Part shown: positions 53,463 to 64,000 of the stretch, piece after piece
How positions within the stretch are numbered: position 1 is the stretch's first letter
How the letters are laid out: every line of letters starts with the position of its first letter
From: Bretschneidera sinensis
Lineage: Eukaryota > Streptophyta > Magnoliopsida > Brassicales > Akaniaceae
Assembly (NCBI GenBank): GCA_023935145.1
Contig: CM043704.1
Coordinates: 91,778,373 to 91,842,372 of the forward strand
DNA: 64,000 nucleotides
Direction: 5' to 3'
Translations under genes and position numbers: made by a program
Notes under the pieces: model-generated
Databases searched by the model: none
The model's input: the letters and a program-made list of their open reading frames with translations, nothing else
Told to the model about the DNA's origin: nothing

Positions 53463-55869
53463 CGATATTTTCTATATGAGACCCACATAAGATAGGAAGG
53501 AGCAATGCACCTAGTGTATTGGACAATTTTTTTTCTAGATATAGCCCTTTGGCCCTTTTCTGCATTTAAAGAGTTTGTTGATTCATCTTTAACATGCTTT
53601 TCATTCGAGCAATCAATCCTCCCCCTCAAACCGGCAATCCATATTCCGACCGTTGGATAAGGAAAAATCTTGACTGTACAACTAAGATCTTGACTGTGTT
53701 TTGTAGGCGATGCACATTCCGGCTATCAAATAAGGAGAAAACTTTCAAATTGGCGATTGAAACCTAAGTCAGTAGTACTTCTGAAATACATCACAGGCAG
53801 GTTCTAATGATATTTTGACAAAAAAAATATCTCTCCCTCAAACTTATTTGGATTTTTAATTGCCTCATGAGCTGAGGCTAAGATTCCCCCTACATCAAAT
53901 CTCTTTTTCTTGGCTGTCCTGAAATCCATCAAGATGAACTTCCTCAAAGATAACCTTTCATGCTGATTTTTTTTAAAAGAAGTATGACACCGCCTGGCAT
54001 GTGATCCAAATCAACTAAATCATGCTCACGTCTCAAAATCCCAAGGCCTGACAACAGAAAACAACTTCTTTAACCAATCACCTCTCTGGATGAAAATGAT
54101 AGCACGATCAAAGATCATTCCCATGGGTATTAACGTCACAGGAGATTACATCCTCTTTAATAAAATGCTCTGCACATATTCAATATGGTGAAGATACCCA
54201 ACTATGTATTCCACATTTATTTCCACTTAAATTTTCTATGGTGCTTTCGTTGAATTTTTTTTGGGAGCTAAAATTTGCGTGCGTTATCCTCAGTTCCTTC
54301 CTCATGTAAGTGCCTTCTTGTAAGAACGAGTGTCTTTGAGACCCAAAAGTTCTCCACACTAGTGCTGCCATTATTCTTGTCCACTGTGTACTTATGGTTA
54401 ACAAATCCATCATGTATCCTCCTACCTGCATATACATGCATTCTGGTTTATCTTAGGCTTTTGATCCCTTCTAAAAGAACCCAGCATCACCAATTATATT
54501 TTTATCCAGTACACGCCTCCCGGCCATATATGGAATTCTTTTCAATGCTTATCTCATTTTGTTGTTCCAATCCTTTTTTTTTCCTAAAACACAATGATTT
54601 TATTTTTGTATTCAGGTAATCTATGAATGGTGTTATCCAATTCCAATCAGAAAACTGTTTTTGCTTTAAGGAGGCTGGCGGATTGGCAAAAATATGTGGC
54701 TCCTGCGCGGAGTTATGGTAAATCTGAAGATTTTTTGCTGTCAATCTGGGATCTTCAATTTTACCATTTTTTTATGTTAATGTTTATTTTTTAATAGATA
54801 GACATGGATTTTACTATTTTTTTATGTCAAATGTTTACTTTTTAGTGGATGGACATGGAAAGAAATCTACTATTGTGTGCATAGTATCATTTAAAAGTCA
54901 TGATTAAGAAAAGAAATGCAGACTCGAAACTAACTATATATCTTTAACGTGAGAATATAATGCTCCTACTACGCACCTATTGTGCAACTTGTTAATACAT
55001 ATGACCATCTAAAATTTATTTTAACAATTTAAGAATGCTACTTACTCAAATATCCTTATGATAGAAGTTAACACTATATTTGATAAATACCAATTGAAGA
55101 CATTTATAAAAAAAGAATTTGAAATAAAGTACAAGGTAAATACTTTAATAATAAATATATGATGATATAGAGATTATAATTCTTGGTGAGTATGTTATTT
55201 TCCCAAAACAAGACTAAAAATTTATCTAGCTTAACATTTATATACAAAAAATTCAATAATAAGATTGCTTAAATTTGTATATTGATTATATATGCTTTAC
55301 TTTGATTATTTATGAGGTAGTTAATTTTAGTTTTTTAACACTTACTAACAAGAAGTTTGTAAGATATATTATTTAAATATATTATGTAAATATTTTTGAA
55401 TAATATAATAATATATACACTCTAATTACGTTATCATCCTATCAACTTTTGAAGGACGATGCTTTCACTCCCTCTCTTCACGAACTAATCATATAACAAA
55501 AGATCCTTCTTCTCTACCTATGATTTCTTTGCATTTTGCAAATCTAAACCACCCCAAAGCTATTCTAAACCAACGGTTAACCATTTTTATAATTAACAGT
55601 ACTAACTCATTGTTCCTTATATTAAGGCCACATTAATTTATATAGATGTGGTCAAGTCTTTGATATCAAGTTGCAGTGAATTTGCAGGAAATATGAACTA
55701 AAACAGATTTCATATAATTAAATCTCCTCAATAATTATTATTGAAATCTAAATCGCTATATAATTATATACCTATATACCTATTCGGTGGGCATCGCCAA
55801 TAATCATATCAAGAATCAAATTTTAACTACCTATAAGCGAACCAAGGGAACTACTTTATTTGCCAATTC
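53463..55869. other. Spacer with retroelement-like relics
   Basis: CCTCCCCCTCAAAC at about 53,618 is the complement of a copia-type polypurine tract. 53,860-54,440 has broken minus-strand coding-like text that I could not assign. 54,759-54,859 is a short tandem repeat. From 54,900 on it is AT-rich with nothing recognised. Confidence 0.4.
54759..54859. repeat. Two-copy tandem repeat, 50-bp period
   Basis: TTTTACCATTTTTTTATGT... and TTTTACTATTTTTTTATGT... each run to a GACATGGA end. Non-coding. Confidence 0.75.
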
Positions 55870-56096
55870 CTTATTATTCTATTACAGCCATAACCGAAAT
55901 CCAAAACAATTTGTAGAAACTAATAACTAGTGGGATAGCTTGTAACTGCCTTCTCAAATTAATAAGCTAAAAGTACCATTGTCCATCACCAAAATTATAG
56001 ACATGAGGAATAGTGGAAGTAGAACTGATCATCTCATTTGCTTTGCTCTCAAAAGGAGTAACATTTCCAGTACCATTAACCTCCAAAAAGGGTAAA
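55870..56096 (-). pseudogene. MADS-A C-terminal and 3'-flank fragment
   Basis: Collinear with 37,880-38,115: same 3' flank (AGCTTGTAACTG, CAAATTAATAAGCT), same last codons (ATAGACATGAGGAATAGTGG) and the preceding CAAAAGG/AACATTTCCA/TACCATTAACCTCCAAAAA stretch. Homology stops there; the MADS domain is absent. It lies directly before the split MADS-B paralogue, so an A-B gene pair was probably duplicated as a block. Confidence 0.8.
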
Positions 56097-56348
56097 CAAA
56101 TCATGTACTCGACCAAAAAAAACAATCTTTACATCCAATTGGTGATAGAATATAACGTAAGTACTAAAACTTAGTAGTTATATCCAAGAAATTAATAAAC
56201 AGAGTATGCCTGTTATTTTGTGATGATCATCCCTACATGATCACAATTAATACTCCCCTTCATACACAGAAACTGTTTTGTAAGACATCATATATTATTA
56301 ATAGTTAACAAAAGAAACTGCACTGCGTACAATAAGACTCTTTCTACC

Positions 56349-57262
56349 TTATCCTTTCAAAACAAAAAAACAATTAAAATTAATAAAACCCGCTCCCAAA
56401 TCCATGATTATTATATCCAGGTTACTGTATCCAAGATTATCATCTTCAGGTGGCAATGCAATCACATTTGGATTTAACCCATGATTTGGGTCAAAGGGAA
56501 GAGCCCCTCCAGTACTAGAACTCCTCACAAAAAACTGTGGTGGAGTCAGATTTGGGTCAAAGGGAAGAGCCCCTCCAGTACTAGAACTCCCCACAAAAAA
56601 CTGTGGAGGAGTCAGATTTGGGTCCAAGGGAAGACCCCCTCCAGTATTAGAACTCTCCTCAGAAAACTGTGGAGGAGTCGGATTTGGATCAAAGGGAATA
56701 CTGAACTCCCCACAAAAAATTGTGGAGTCGTCGGATTTGGGTCAAAGGGAAGACCTCCTCCAGCACTAGAACTCCTCACAAAAGACTGTGGAGGAGTTGG
56801 ATTTGGGTCAAAGGGAATACCCCCTCCAGTACTAGAACTCCTCACAAAAGACTGTGGAGGAGTTGGATTTGGGTCAAAGGGCATACCCCCTCCAGCACTA
56901 GAACTCCTCACAAAAGACCGTGGAGGAGTCGAACTCTGAATAATAAGCTTTTGTGCTTGGTTTGCCACATCCTTCTTCAAAATCTCTAGAGAATCCTTCA
57001 ACTGGTCAAGTTGTGGCAAGTTGAGTTCCTCCACAGAAGCCTTCCACCAACATTGACTTTGACTTGCCTTTCTCATTTCGGTGAGCTCTTCGCCGCGTTT
57101 TTTTTCAGCTTCCAATTGGTTGAGGACCTGATGCATATATAATTTGGTTAACTCATTAATAATTTGAAAGCAAAAAAAGGAAATTAAAGTGGAAGAAGAT
57201 AAGTATATACTAGCTAGTACTATTAACCAAACCTGAGTTAGATGCATGTTGAGCTCACAGAT
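56349..57262 (-). pseudogene. Split MADS-B paralogue, C-terminal half
   Basis: From the right: the last codons of exon 1 (ELNMHLTQ, donor GTTTGG at about 57,233), an intron with acceptor at about 57,128, then exon 2 ([41 protein letters not shown]). The tail expands a 22-residue unit to about seven copies. One unit is 13 bp short, which shifts the frame to a stop at 56,612. Past the shift the old frame goes on to the family-like end (LGYSNLDIIIMDLGAG). The exon 1 sequence stops abruptly at GAGCTCACAG (57,253-57,262), where unrelated LINE sequence starts. Confidence 0.85.
56483..56938 (-). repeat. 66-bp coding minisatellite (22-residue repeat)
   Basis: The word GATTTGG starts at 56,483, 56,549, 56,615, 56,681, 56,734, 56,800 and 56,866: a 66-bp period with one 53-bp step. 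Units read [21 protein letters not shown] or close variants (SFVRSSSAGGG). MADS-B has the unit once. Unit variants alternate in blocks, showing copying of neighbouring units. Confidence 0.9.
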
Positions 57263-58140
57263 GATTGGAAAAAGGGGACCTTGGCATAAAATCTATGGTT
57301 CTGTTCAATAAAGCTCTTCTTGGTAAATGACTTTGGAGGTTCTCGTGGAGAAAAATCATCTTTGGAGGAAAGTGATGGAGGCTAAGTTTGGCGTGGATCC
57401 TAATGGGTGAATAACTAAGGAGGTATGGGGGGCTTATGGTGTGGGGCTATGGAATTGGATTAGAAAAGGGTGGGAGGATTTCCTTCCTTGTGTTTCGGTG
57501 TTGTTAGGTAATGGGGAGAGAACTCAGCTTTGGTATGACACTTGGTGTGGGAACACCCCTTAAAGGACAAGTTTCCGGCTATTTTTGATGTTGTGAGGGA
57601 CAAGGAAGCACTTATTAGCTCGTGTTTCTTTAGGTAATGAGGGGGTTGCATGGGATGTACCTTTTATTTGGAATATCCATGATTGGGAAGTTGAGGTCGT
57701 TATGGGTTTTATGGAGACTTTGTATTACTCTAAGGTGAATATATGAGTAAAGAGGATTTGGCTAGATGGAATCTTTGTCCGGAAAGTGGTTTTGGGATGA
57801 AATCTTTTTATAAGTTCCTTCTTGATAAAACGGATTCAGATAGTTCTAATTTCATGTGGAAATCTATTTGGTGTTCTAGCGCGCCTAAGAAAGTTGTTTT
57901 TTTTTTTTTTGGAGAAAATTCTCACTTTGGATAATCTATAAAAGAGGAAAAGTGCTTGTAAATAGGTGTTATATTTGCAAAGATTGCGCTGAGTCTGTGT
58001 TTTATCTTTTGGTGGAATGCTTTCTAACTAGAAGCTTATGGGAGATGGTTTATAGAATTATGGATCAAGGGCATTAAATGTAAGAAAGCTATGTTGTAGT
58101 TCTGGAGAAAGTCTTTTGAGAATATATTTGAATACTTTTA
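57263..58140 (+). mobile_element. LINE ORF2 fragment (post-RT region)
   Basis: Plus-strand reading with several stops: GIKSMVLFNKALLGK, then FSWRKIIFGGKVMEAKFG, WGAYGVGLWNWIRKGWEDF, NGERTQLWYDTWCG and a weak zinc-binding part. This is the region after the RT domain in plant LINEs. It abuts the broken MADS exon. A different lineage from the LINE at 6814, judging from its sequence. Confidence 0.75.
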
Positions 58141-58174
58141 CTTTAGAAGATATCCACAACTGATCTTTAAAAAT

Positions 58175-59297
58175 TTTCTTGGTTCCGGTTTCAACTTAAT
58201 AGAGCTTCACTGTTGGAAAATGATGCCTTTGCCTTTTTAAAGGCTGATAACCACAGTGGTTTTATAACTTACTCAGATTTTTGTGAAGCACTTCACCAGG
58301 TTCTTTTTAATTGCTGCTTTAGCATATGGCATATATTTACAGTGAAAATATACTCACTATATTTGAACTTTAACAGGTAAATTTAACCATTCGTCCTAAT
58401 GGACTGAGTTTCGAAGAAACAAAGGATCTGTGGATTCAAGCAGACTTTGATGGAAATGATGTTCTTGACTATGAAGAATTTAAGGTGTGTTACATCCCTA
58501 TTTCATTGATTTTGTTTTTCCTTTAAATTTCCTGGTGCCTTGTCCTTGTTATGGTTGGTTTTTTGTCCATGCCAATCAAGAATGTGATCAGTCTGATATA
58601 TAAGTCTTGAAATATGCATAATAATACTTTTGAGTACCTCGAGCAGCTTCAGGCCTTCAGCTTCAAGTACAAGTTTGTAGCTATCTTTCCATCAAAATGC
58701 AGCTTTACTTTTTGTTTCTGTATTCGTACATGTTGATAATATAATACTCAAATGCTTGGTAATACTGAGACAATTTGCGGTTTCAAACTTTCTCTGTCAA
58801 ATGAATTCTCTAGTCCTAAAGATTTTGTAGAAAGTAGAAACTATGAGTTAAATAACACTTGCATCTATTAGATTATAACTATTCATTAACACCACCAGAA
58901 AAGGCTTCCAGCAGTATAATTCTATTCATGATGTATAGCCTGTTAATAAGCATGGTTCCTCTTTTTGGAAGGTATTGTTAAGCAAGCTTCTGATAACCGT
59001 TATTGGGAACTCTGAATCGAAAGAAGTTGAATTCTGAACTTGAGATGAAGCTGCAATATATCTTGAAATTAAATCATGTCAGCTTTCAGTTATATTTTCA
59101 CGTGCTAAATACTTATGCAACCTGAGATTAATTAATCCAATATATCTGTTTCTGTTTCCCAGTATTGGACTAATCTGTTGATTGAATTGGGGAGGCATTT
59201 CAATAGGCTTGAACTTAATAGCTGCGGCGAGAATGGTGGAGTTCATGCATGTGGGAGAGCTATGCCCAGTAGATTTGGGTCTTCAAGGTATAATTAG
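58175..59297 (+). pseudogene. EF-hand protein gene fragment with introns
   Basis: Three exon-like blocks: about 58,175-58,288 (FRFQLNRASLLENDAF, KADNHSGFITYSDFCEALHQ), 58,377-58,484 (ETKDLWIQADFDGNDVLDYEEF) and 59,163-59,297 (YWTNLLIELGRHFN, ending at a stop), with GT-AG introns and continuous phase. The second block has a full EF-hand loop (DFDGNDVLDYEE); the first is EF-like. There is no start codon or 5' exons; LINE sequence lies directly upstream. Introns show it was moved as genomic DNA. I do not know which gene it came from. Confidence 0.65.
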
Positions 59298-62270
59298 TAT
59301 AGATTGTTAGCTACTATAATATCTACCAAGAGTAGAGTCCGCAAAGGAATAGGATCCATTATATGGATGTACTCTAATAATGAAAGCTTGAGAGAGCTCG
59401 AGGGAGTGAGATGATGATACTTTTATTGGTAAAGCATGTTATCTCATACCTAATTGAATGGGATAGGATAATCTTATTTATTTCAATTGGGCATAAAACA
59501 ATATATTTTACCAACAAAAACACTAACATCTCATCCCCTCAATCCCCTCGAGCTTCATTTTTAGTATTAATTTTATTTCATTCTCATTTCATCCTTGTGT
59601 CAAACCAAATGGGCTACAATTACCTGCTGCTTGGCAATTTTATGATTGTCTCTCGAAACAAATGGCTATGCCGAGTGTAGAGTCACCTGTAAAACAGCAT
59701 AACGTAAAGAAGGAATTGTTTGAAACAATTGGAATCCTTTATGACGCCTCCTTCAGCTCACCATATGCGACAAAAGTCTGCGATACATCTTCAATGAAAA
59801 CGCTACTTTTTTCTGGTTCTGCTAATGCGAAATTTCATTTCCATTCTTTAGATTTTTAGGAAAATAAACATTCATCACACTTTCAAGCTTAATGAAGATA
59901 TTCCTTAAATGACAATGGCTTTATTTTTATATTCAGAGGATCTATACGAATGATATGTTATATAATTCCGATCAGAACAGTGTTTTTTCTTGAAAGACGG
60001 TTCTTTTTATAATTAAAACTCCTACCCCCTCGTTCGTTATATTAAGCCATTAAGGTCACGATTTCATATAAGTAAACTTCCTCAATTATTATCGAAATCA
60101 AAACCGCTAGTTGGTGGGCATTCTCCAACGTCGGATGATTTTCAAATTGTACAATTTAACAATTCATATTGCAATTTTAGCAACAATTTTCTAGAGATGA
60201 GACTGACACCCAGGTTTATGCTTAGATACCAAAAAGAAAAAGAGAAATAAAACCTACAAAAAACTAAAACTAAAATGCTCGTCATCTAACTAAAATCAAG
60301 GACATATGTTTGCTTAGCATGGGCAAACACCAATCAAAATGACCAGACTAAACTAAATAAGCTAAAACTAATCTTTGTCACAATAACAAAAGCAGAAAGT
60401 AGACAAGCCTCATGATCTCATATGTGAATACAAGTGCTCCAACCCATTTGGATGATAAGTTGATTGGGAGAAAAGGAATACATTTCTGATCATAAAAAGC
60501 GATTCCAATGACTTCTCCATGATGTTGGATTTTTTTTTTTTATGTGCAAATTTCTAGTTGATTTGATATCAAGAATACAAACATCCTTCACATAATATAG
60601 GCATCTATCCTATATTTTCTCCAAAGAAACAACAATTTAGACAAATATTTTAGAAATTCAAAATAAAAAGTCTACATAAAGAGGGAAGCAAAAGCAATCA
60701 TTAAGTCAATTTTATTACGGAATTCTCGCCACAGACTATTTTGGAGAAGTTCCACTTCCAGGAACAAGTGATGCGGTATAAACTGCTTCAAGGAAAGTAA
60801 TCCATTGCTAAGCAGTTTACCACCGAAAAGGCACTGATGGTAAAAGTTTTCTTCTCAAGGAGCTGAGGAGTTGGATTTACCACGAACTGTGTAAACAACT
60901 TGACAACGATCGCGATCAGTACACGATTTGGTATTGCTAATAGATATGATATGCAGACGTGGGGTGCACCAGATTCAGGCATATATATTGGAAAGAGCAC
61001 CAATTTATAACCTTACATGTGACAGGACGATACTTAGAACATGAAGGAGCTGGAGCAATCAAGGACGACCGTGTTTTCAACTTGGTATCATAGATATGAC
61101 CACAATGAAAGGTACTATTACATACCACCCATGACACATATATATGAAAAGAATCGTAAACAACTGCAACTGCCTCATCCCTTAACAAATCTTCATTGAT
61201 GGGCATTCAGTCCGACCCTCCAAAGTGTTGTTAATGTCTATATATCATAGGCAAAGGGCAGATTTCAAGGCTGGTAGATTTGCTTTGGATTTTGTAGCAA
61301 TCATTTGTTGGCTTTGATCCTCTAGAATACCCAAGTACGTGAATTAACAATGTTTTCTCTTCACATGACGACGTGACATCCATTCTTGCCCACCTTAATT
61401 ATCCAAAGTCGTATCCTTGACTGTTCACTTTTGGTGATCAACAAACAGAGACCGAGAGTACTTAATTGCTGACAGTGTTCAGCTGCAAAAATACGGCCGA
61501 GAAAAATGTGGCTGAGGGTTCTGCTGCGGTGGGTCTCTCAAAACAGAGTTCTCCCTATCGGATAACAATATTTGTAATCAACAAACCATAGTAAATCCTT
61601 ACAAAACTTGAATGGCAAAAATGTTAAGTGGAGTTGAAAACTGAACTCAGATTCTGACTATTGCTAAGCTGAAGGATAAAGAAACTCATTTTTTTTTTTT
61701 ATCTTGTTATCTTTAAACTTACTATGTATTATTATAGAGAAACAGTCAGGAGTCTGCTAAAAAAGCTTATCCCCATATATATTGCTGGTAATTATATATC
61801 AAATGATTTTTATGGTAAGAACTCCATGAACATAACCCATACCTAATGCCTTCGATCATTGAACTACATTATTCACAGTACATTGAGTTTCTAACACTCT
61901 TTAGTTTTCATGGTTCTGGTTGTGCATTATGTTGCTATAGCTCTAGATGACGCTGAATTGGTTATAGAATACAGCATATATAAGTACCAATTAAACTTGT
62001 ATTTCCATCCAAGAAATATGAAATCTTTGGAAGGATTTATCAAATGGAAATGAAAGATAAGGATGTGTTAGGATTTTTGGCTCAATTCCCCACAAAGAGG
62101 ATTTCTAATTGGTTTGGGAAAAAAAGTTTTTTTTTTAATTTTATAATTGTTTATTCTAATAGAAGTGGTAGTAGTTTCCTATTGGATATTGTTTGTCCTC
62201 GTAGTAGTAGAAATTGTTTTCTTTGTTGTTGTTCTTTTCCTATTAGTATTACGAAAATCTCCTCGGTATA
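59298..62270. other. Spacer of unassigned sequence
   Basis: It holds an inverted repeat (59,381-59,560). A minus-strand frame at 60,937-61,206 (MPINEDLLRDEAV...) has a Cys-containing middle but no recognised domain. No gene is supported. Confidence 0.4.
59381..59560. mobile_element. MITE-like inverted repeat, ~180 bp
   Basis: TGAAAGCTTGAGAGAGCTCGAGGG on the left is complementary, with mismatches, to CCCCTCGAGCTTCATT on the right, and GTGAGATGATG and TTATTGGTAAA also find partners. Non-coding. Confidence 0.55.
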
Positions 62271-62665
62271 AAGGAGTCCCAAAAAAGATTTGAGGCACAT
62301 TCATAATTCTCATATAAATGGTAAACTAGAGGGGTTTATTACTAGAGTTAGGATGAGAGTTTTGGGAGTATTGGGGCTTTGGGTTATCAAGTAGAGAGGA
62401 CATTTATAACTAGAACTAGTTTAAGAGCTTTTGTTGTATTGAGATTTTGAGGTGAGAGTTTGACAACTTTGTTCTTCCTAAAATTGTAATTGAAGATTAA
62501 TAAAGCAGTTGTTTTATTGGTGGATATGCAGGCAAAAAGGTTGTCGAACCACATTAATTCTGGGTGGTTTTGCTCTTTATTTTATTTGCCTTTTTAATTA
62601 CAGTGGTTATATTTTTTTGTCTAAAATTTGAGTACCTGGATTTTAGAGGTAAAATCTCAACAAGC
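62270..62665 (+). mobile_element. Copia-type LTR fragment and primer-site relic
   Basis: GGTGGATATGCAGGC...GTTGTCGAACCAC...TCTGGGTGG is the arrangement of a Ty1/copia LTR R-U5 region, and CAGTATCATAGTTGTGA just after (about 62,666) resembles a decayed tRNA-Met primer site. No matching second LTR was found. Confidence 0.5.
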
Positions 62666-62724
62666 AGTATCATAGTTGTGATTCCAATGGCAAAAATATA
62701 AAAAAAAAAAATAGGCATGATTAA

Positions 62725-63201
62725 TTGAAGATGAAAGAACATATGATGAATATTAGCCTTTTCAATTCCATTATCACTAATTTGTTGAGTAGTATGTTGA
62801 CAAAGACGAAGTACTTGCCACCAGAAGAAGAAGTCATGATGTTAATGGTGGGCAAGAAAGTTTGGATTGATGGAGTGGTTTACGCGGCACCTCCACAGAG
62901 AGATAAGTTAAAGAGGTCAATTGTGTTCGAGGTTGAAGAATTGTTTGTGATTATATCAAGAGAAGAGCCAAACAAAGTGAGCGAGTGGAGCACTTCAAGG
63001 AAGGTGGAGGAAAGATCAAGATTCAAGTCTCTAGATTTTTCAAATAAGGAGGGAATCTACAACGAGAAAGAAGAGCACACACAATTGCAAAACAATGCCA
63101 CAATGATGGATTTGGAGGAATTGAGTAGAATGAAGTATAGTGCTAATAGAAAGGCTAATGAAGATGATGAGATGTGCCTTAATCAACTGCACAGTTCTTG
63201 A
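62725..63201 (+). CDS. Hypothetical 158-residue ORF, possibly retroelement gag-derived
   Basis: Open frame starting [21 protein letters not shown]. The first ~40 residues loosely recall a copia gag helix region (FNSIITNLL...EEE). The Lys/Glu-rich remainder is unassigned. The last eight codons run into the antisense of the MADS pseudogene exon, so the end is accidental. It lies just after the copia-like LTR fragment. Probably not a functional gene. Confidence 0.25.
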   Translation: MKMKEHMMNISLFNSIITNLLSSMLTKTKYLPPEEEVMMLMVGKKVWIDGVVYAAPPQRDKLKRSIVFEVEELFVIISREEPNKVSEWSTSRKVEERSRFKSLDFSNKEGIYNEKEEHTQLQNNATMMDLEELSRMKYSANRKANEDDEMCLNQLHSS

Positions 63202-63440
63202 GTATTGTGGAGGGTTACCAATGAGGAAACGATCAATCACCGCTTCAACATGAGGATGGCCAAAAGAGAACACCTTTCTCCCAAGCGAGAACATGACAAT
63301 AGCAATCTCTGCACTACAAAGAGTGCAAAGTTCGCCGGCCTTTTTGAAAAGGCCACTTCTGCATTTAGAGAATGTAGATTGAAGATGGGGTTTGCTGCTC
63401 ATTTTTACCATTGGAACCTTTCAACAACCTTATTCTTGCC
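63177..63440 (-). pseudogene. Split MADS-B paralogue, N-terminal half
   Basis: The minus strand starts MARIRL at 63,440, shifts frame and has a stop where MADS-B has RQK. It then reads [58 protein letters not shown] and [11 protein letters not shown] up to QLIKA, where homology ends. The next residues expected from MADS-B (HRNASV) are missing, and ELN onward sits at 57,262. The two pieces fit as one gene cut in exon 1. Confidence 0.85.
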
Positions 63441-63880
63441 ATGGAAAAAATGACCAAACAAGGAACCAAATCTACAAATGGAAGAGAGAATGGAATGAAT
63501 TGGATTGGAATTACATGGAAGAGGGGAAATGAGTTCGTATTTATAGGAGCTTCTAGGATGAGATTTAAAAACTTGAATTGTCAAAATAACTAAGATTTAG
63601 GTGGCAATCCTTTTTGTGATTTTCTTGACTTTAAGTACTTATTAGCTTTGGAGGTTTCAAAATCTCTTCTTGATTGAAATATATGGTATCAACATCTTGA
63701 TTACTAAAGAAATTCTAATTTAAAGTGGCTATAGCCTTTCCTTATTCATCATTACTAGATATATAGAATGAGGAAGTTTCTTGGAAATTGCCTTGTACTA
63801 ATCTCTTTGAGATGAGAATGAAGGCACCATTGTCGTTTTGTTACGAATAGGCTACATATGCAGGTATGTGTAACTGTTGT
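63441..63880 (-). promoter_or_regulatory. Conserved promoter of the split MADS-B paralogue
   Basis: Homologous to the MADS-B upstream region: TATAAATA at about 63,538-63,545, AGCTTTGGAG...AAAATCTCTT, and far upstream GAGATGAGAATGAAGGCAC. It lacks the 540-bp insertion that MADS-B has. The gene it served is dead. Confidence 0.7.
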
Positions 63881-64000
63881 AATATTTTTCTAAACTAGAA
63901 CATAATATAAGAATCAAGACTTAGAGGAGTACGTGTAGTAATCACTATCTTTAAGGATTTATTCGTCCCCACTTGAATAAAAAAGTTTGCTATGTGTTAC

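Noticed and set aside
56481..56989. Plus-strand frames of 152 and 89 codons with Lys/Ser/Thr-Pro repeats
   Set aside because: Antisense of the 66-bp minisatellite in the MADS pseudogene; the repeat gives open frames on both strands.
59411..59859. Plus-strand frames of 89 and 65 codons
   Set aside because: The first overlaps an inverted-repeat element; neither resembles a known protein.
60788..61206. Possible wall-associated-kinase-like Cys-containing frames on the minus strand
   Set aside because: A single FHCG-like motif is too little; no kinase or other domain and no splice structure.

Overview
The window is nuclear DNA of a dicotyledonous plant. It is AT-rich, its genes are split by GT-AG introns, the protein families are plant-type (squalene epoxidase, XTH, DUF1005, AGL62-like type I MADS box), and it holds MITEs, LINEs, a tRNA-derived SINE head, a hAT element and LTR retroelement remains. 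The sequence alone does not give the species. No rRNA, tRNA gene or CRISPR array was seen.

Region 1 (1-18,000) is a direct tandem duplication. Two eight-exon squalene epoxidase genes lie head to tail on the minus strand, in units 350-6670 and 6671-15969. Both code for 520 residues and differ by one (Ile/Leu). Unit B also carries a 2.9-kb 5'-truncated LINE whose empty site survives in unit A. The right breakpoint falls in the last exon of a NOPCHAP1-like gene: the intact gene follows unit B, and unit A keeps only its final ~70 bp. The units differ by roughly 1% over the left 1.8 kb, but no difference was seen over the next 4.4 kb, which suggests recent gene conversion or an assembly effect.

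Region 2 (18,000-34,000) holds three ordinary single-copy genes: a four-exon secreted XTH (minus), a 566-residue membrane-anchored acidic protein with a 5'UTR intron (plus), and a two-exon DUF1005 gene (minus). They are separated by AT-rich spacer with three related ~0.9-kb MITEs (one at the window's left edge), a foldback hairpin and other inverted repeats.

Region 3 (36,000-64,000) is a decaying cluster of AGL62-like type I MADS-box genes, all on the minus strand. Two are intact (37,998-38,666 and 41,599-42,426). The rest are pseudogenes or fragments broken by a foldback insert, LINE pieces and rearrangement. One relative of the second gene is split in two: its C-terminal half is at 56,349-57,262 and its N-terminal half plus promoter at 63,177-63,880, with about 5.9 kb of LINE, EF-hand gene and copia-like fragments between them. 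A decayed LTR retroelement with a hAT element just outside its right LTR fills 48,464-53,454.

The squalene epoxidase pair would raise dosage at a rate-limiting step of sterol and triterpene synthesis. The MADS cluster shows the birth-and-death turnover typical of reproductive type I MADS genes. I see no clear new multi-gene system. The most informative signals are the uneven divergence of the duplication, the split MADS gene and the 22-residue repeat expansion in its tail.
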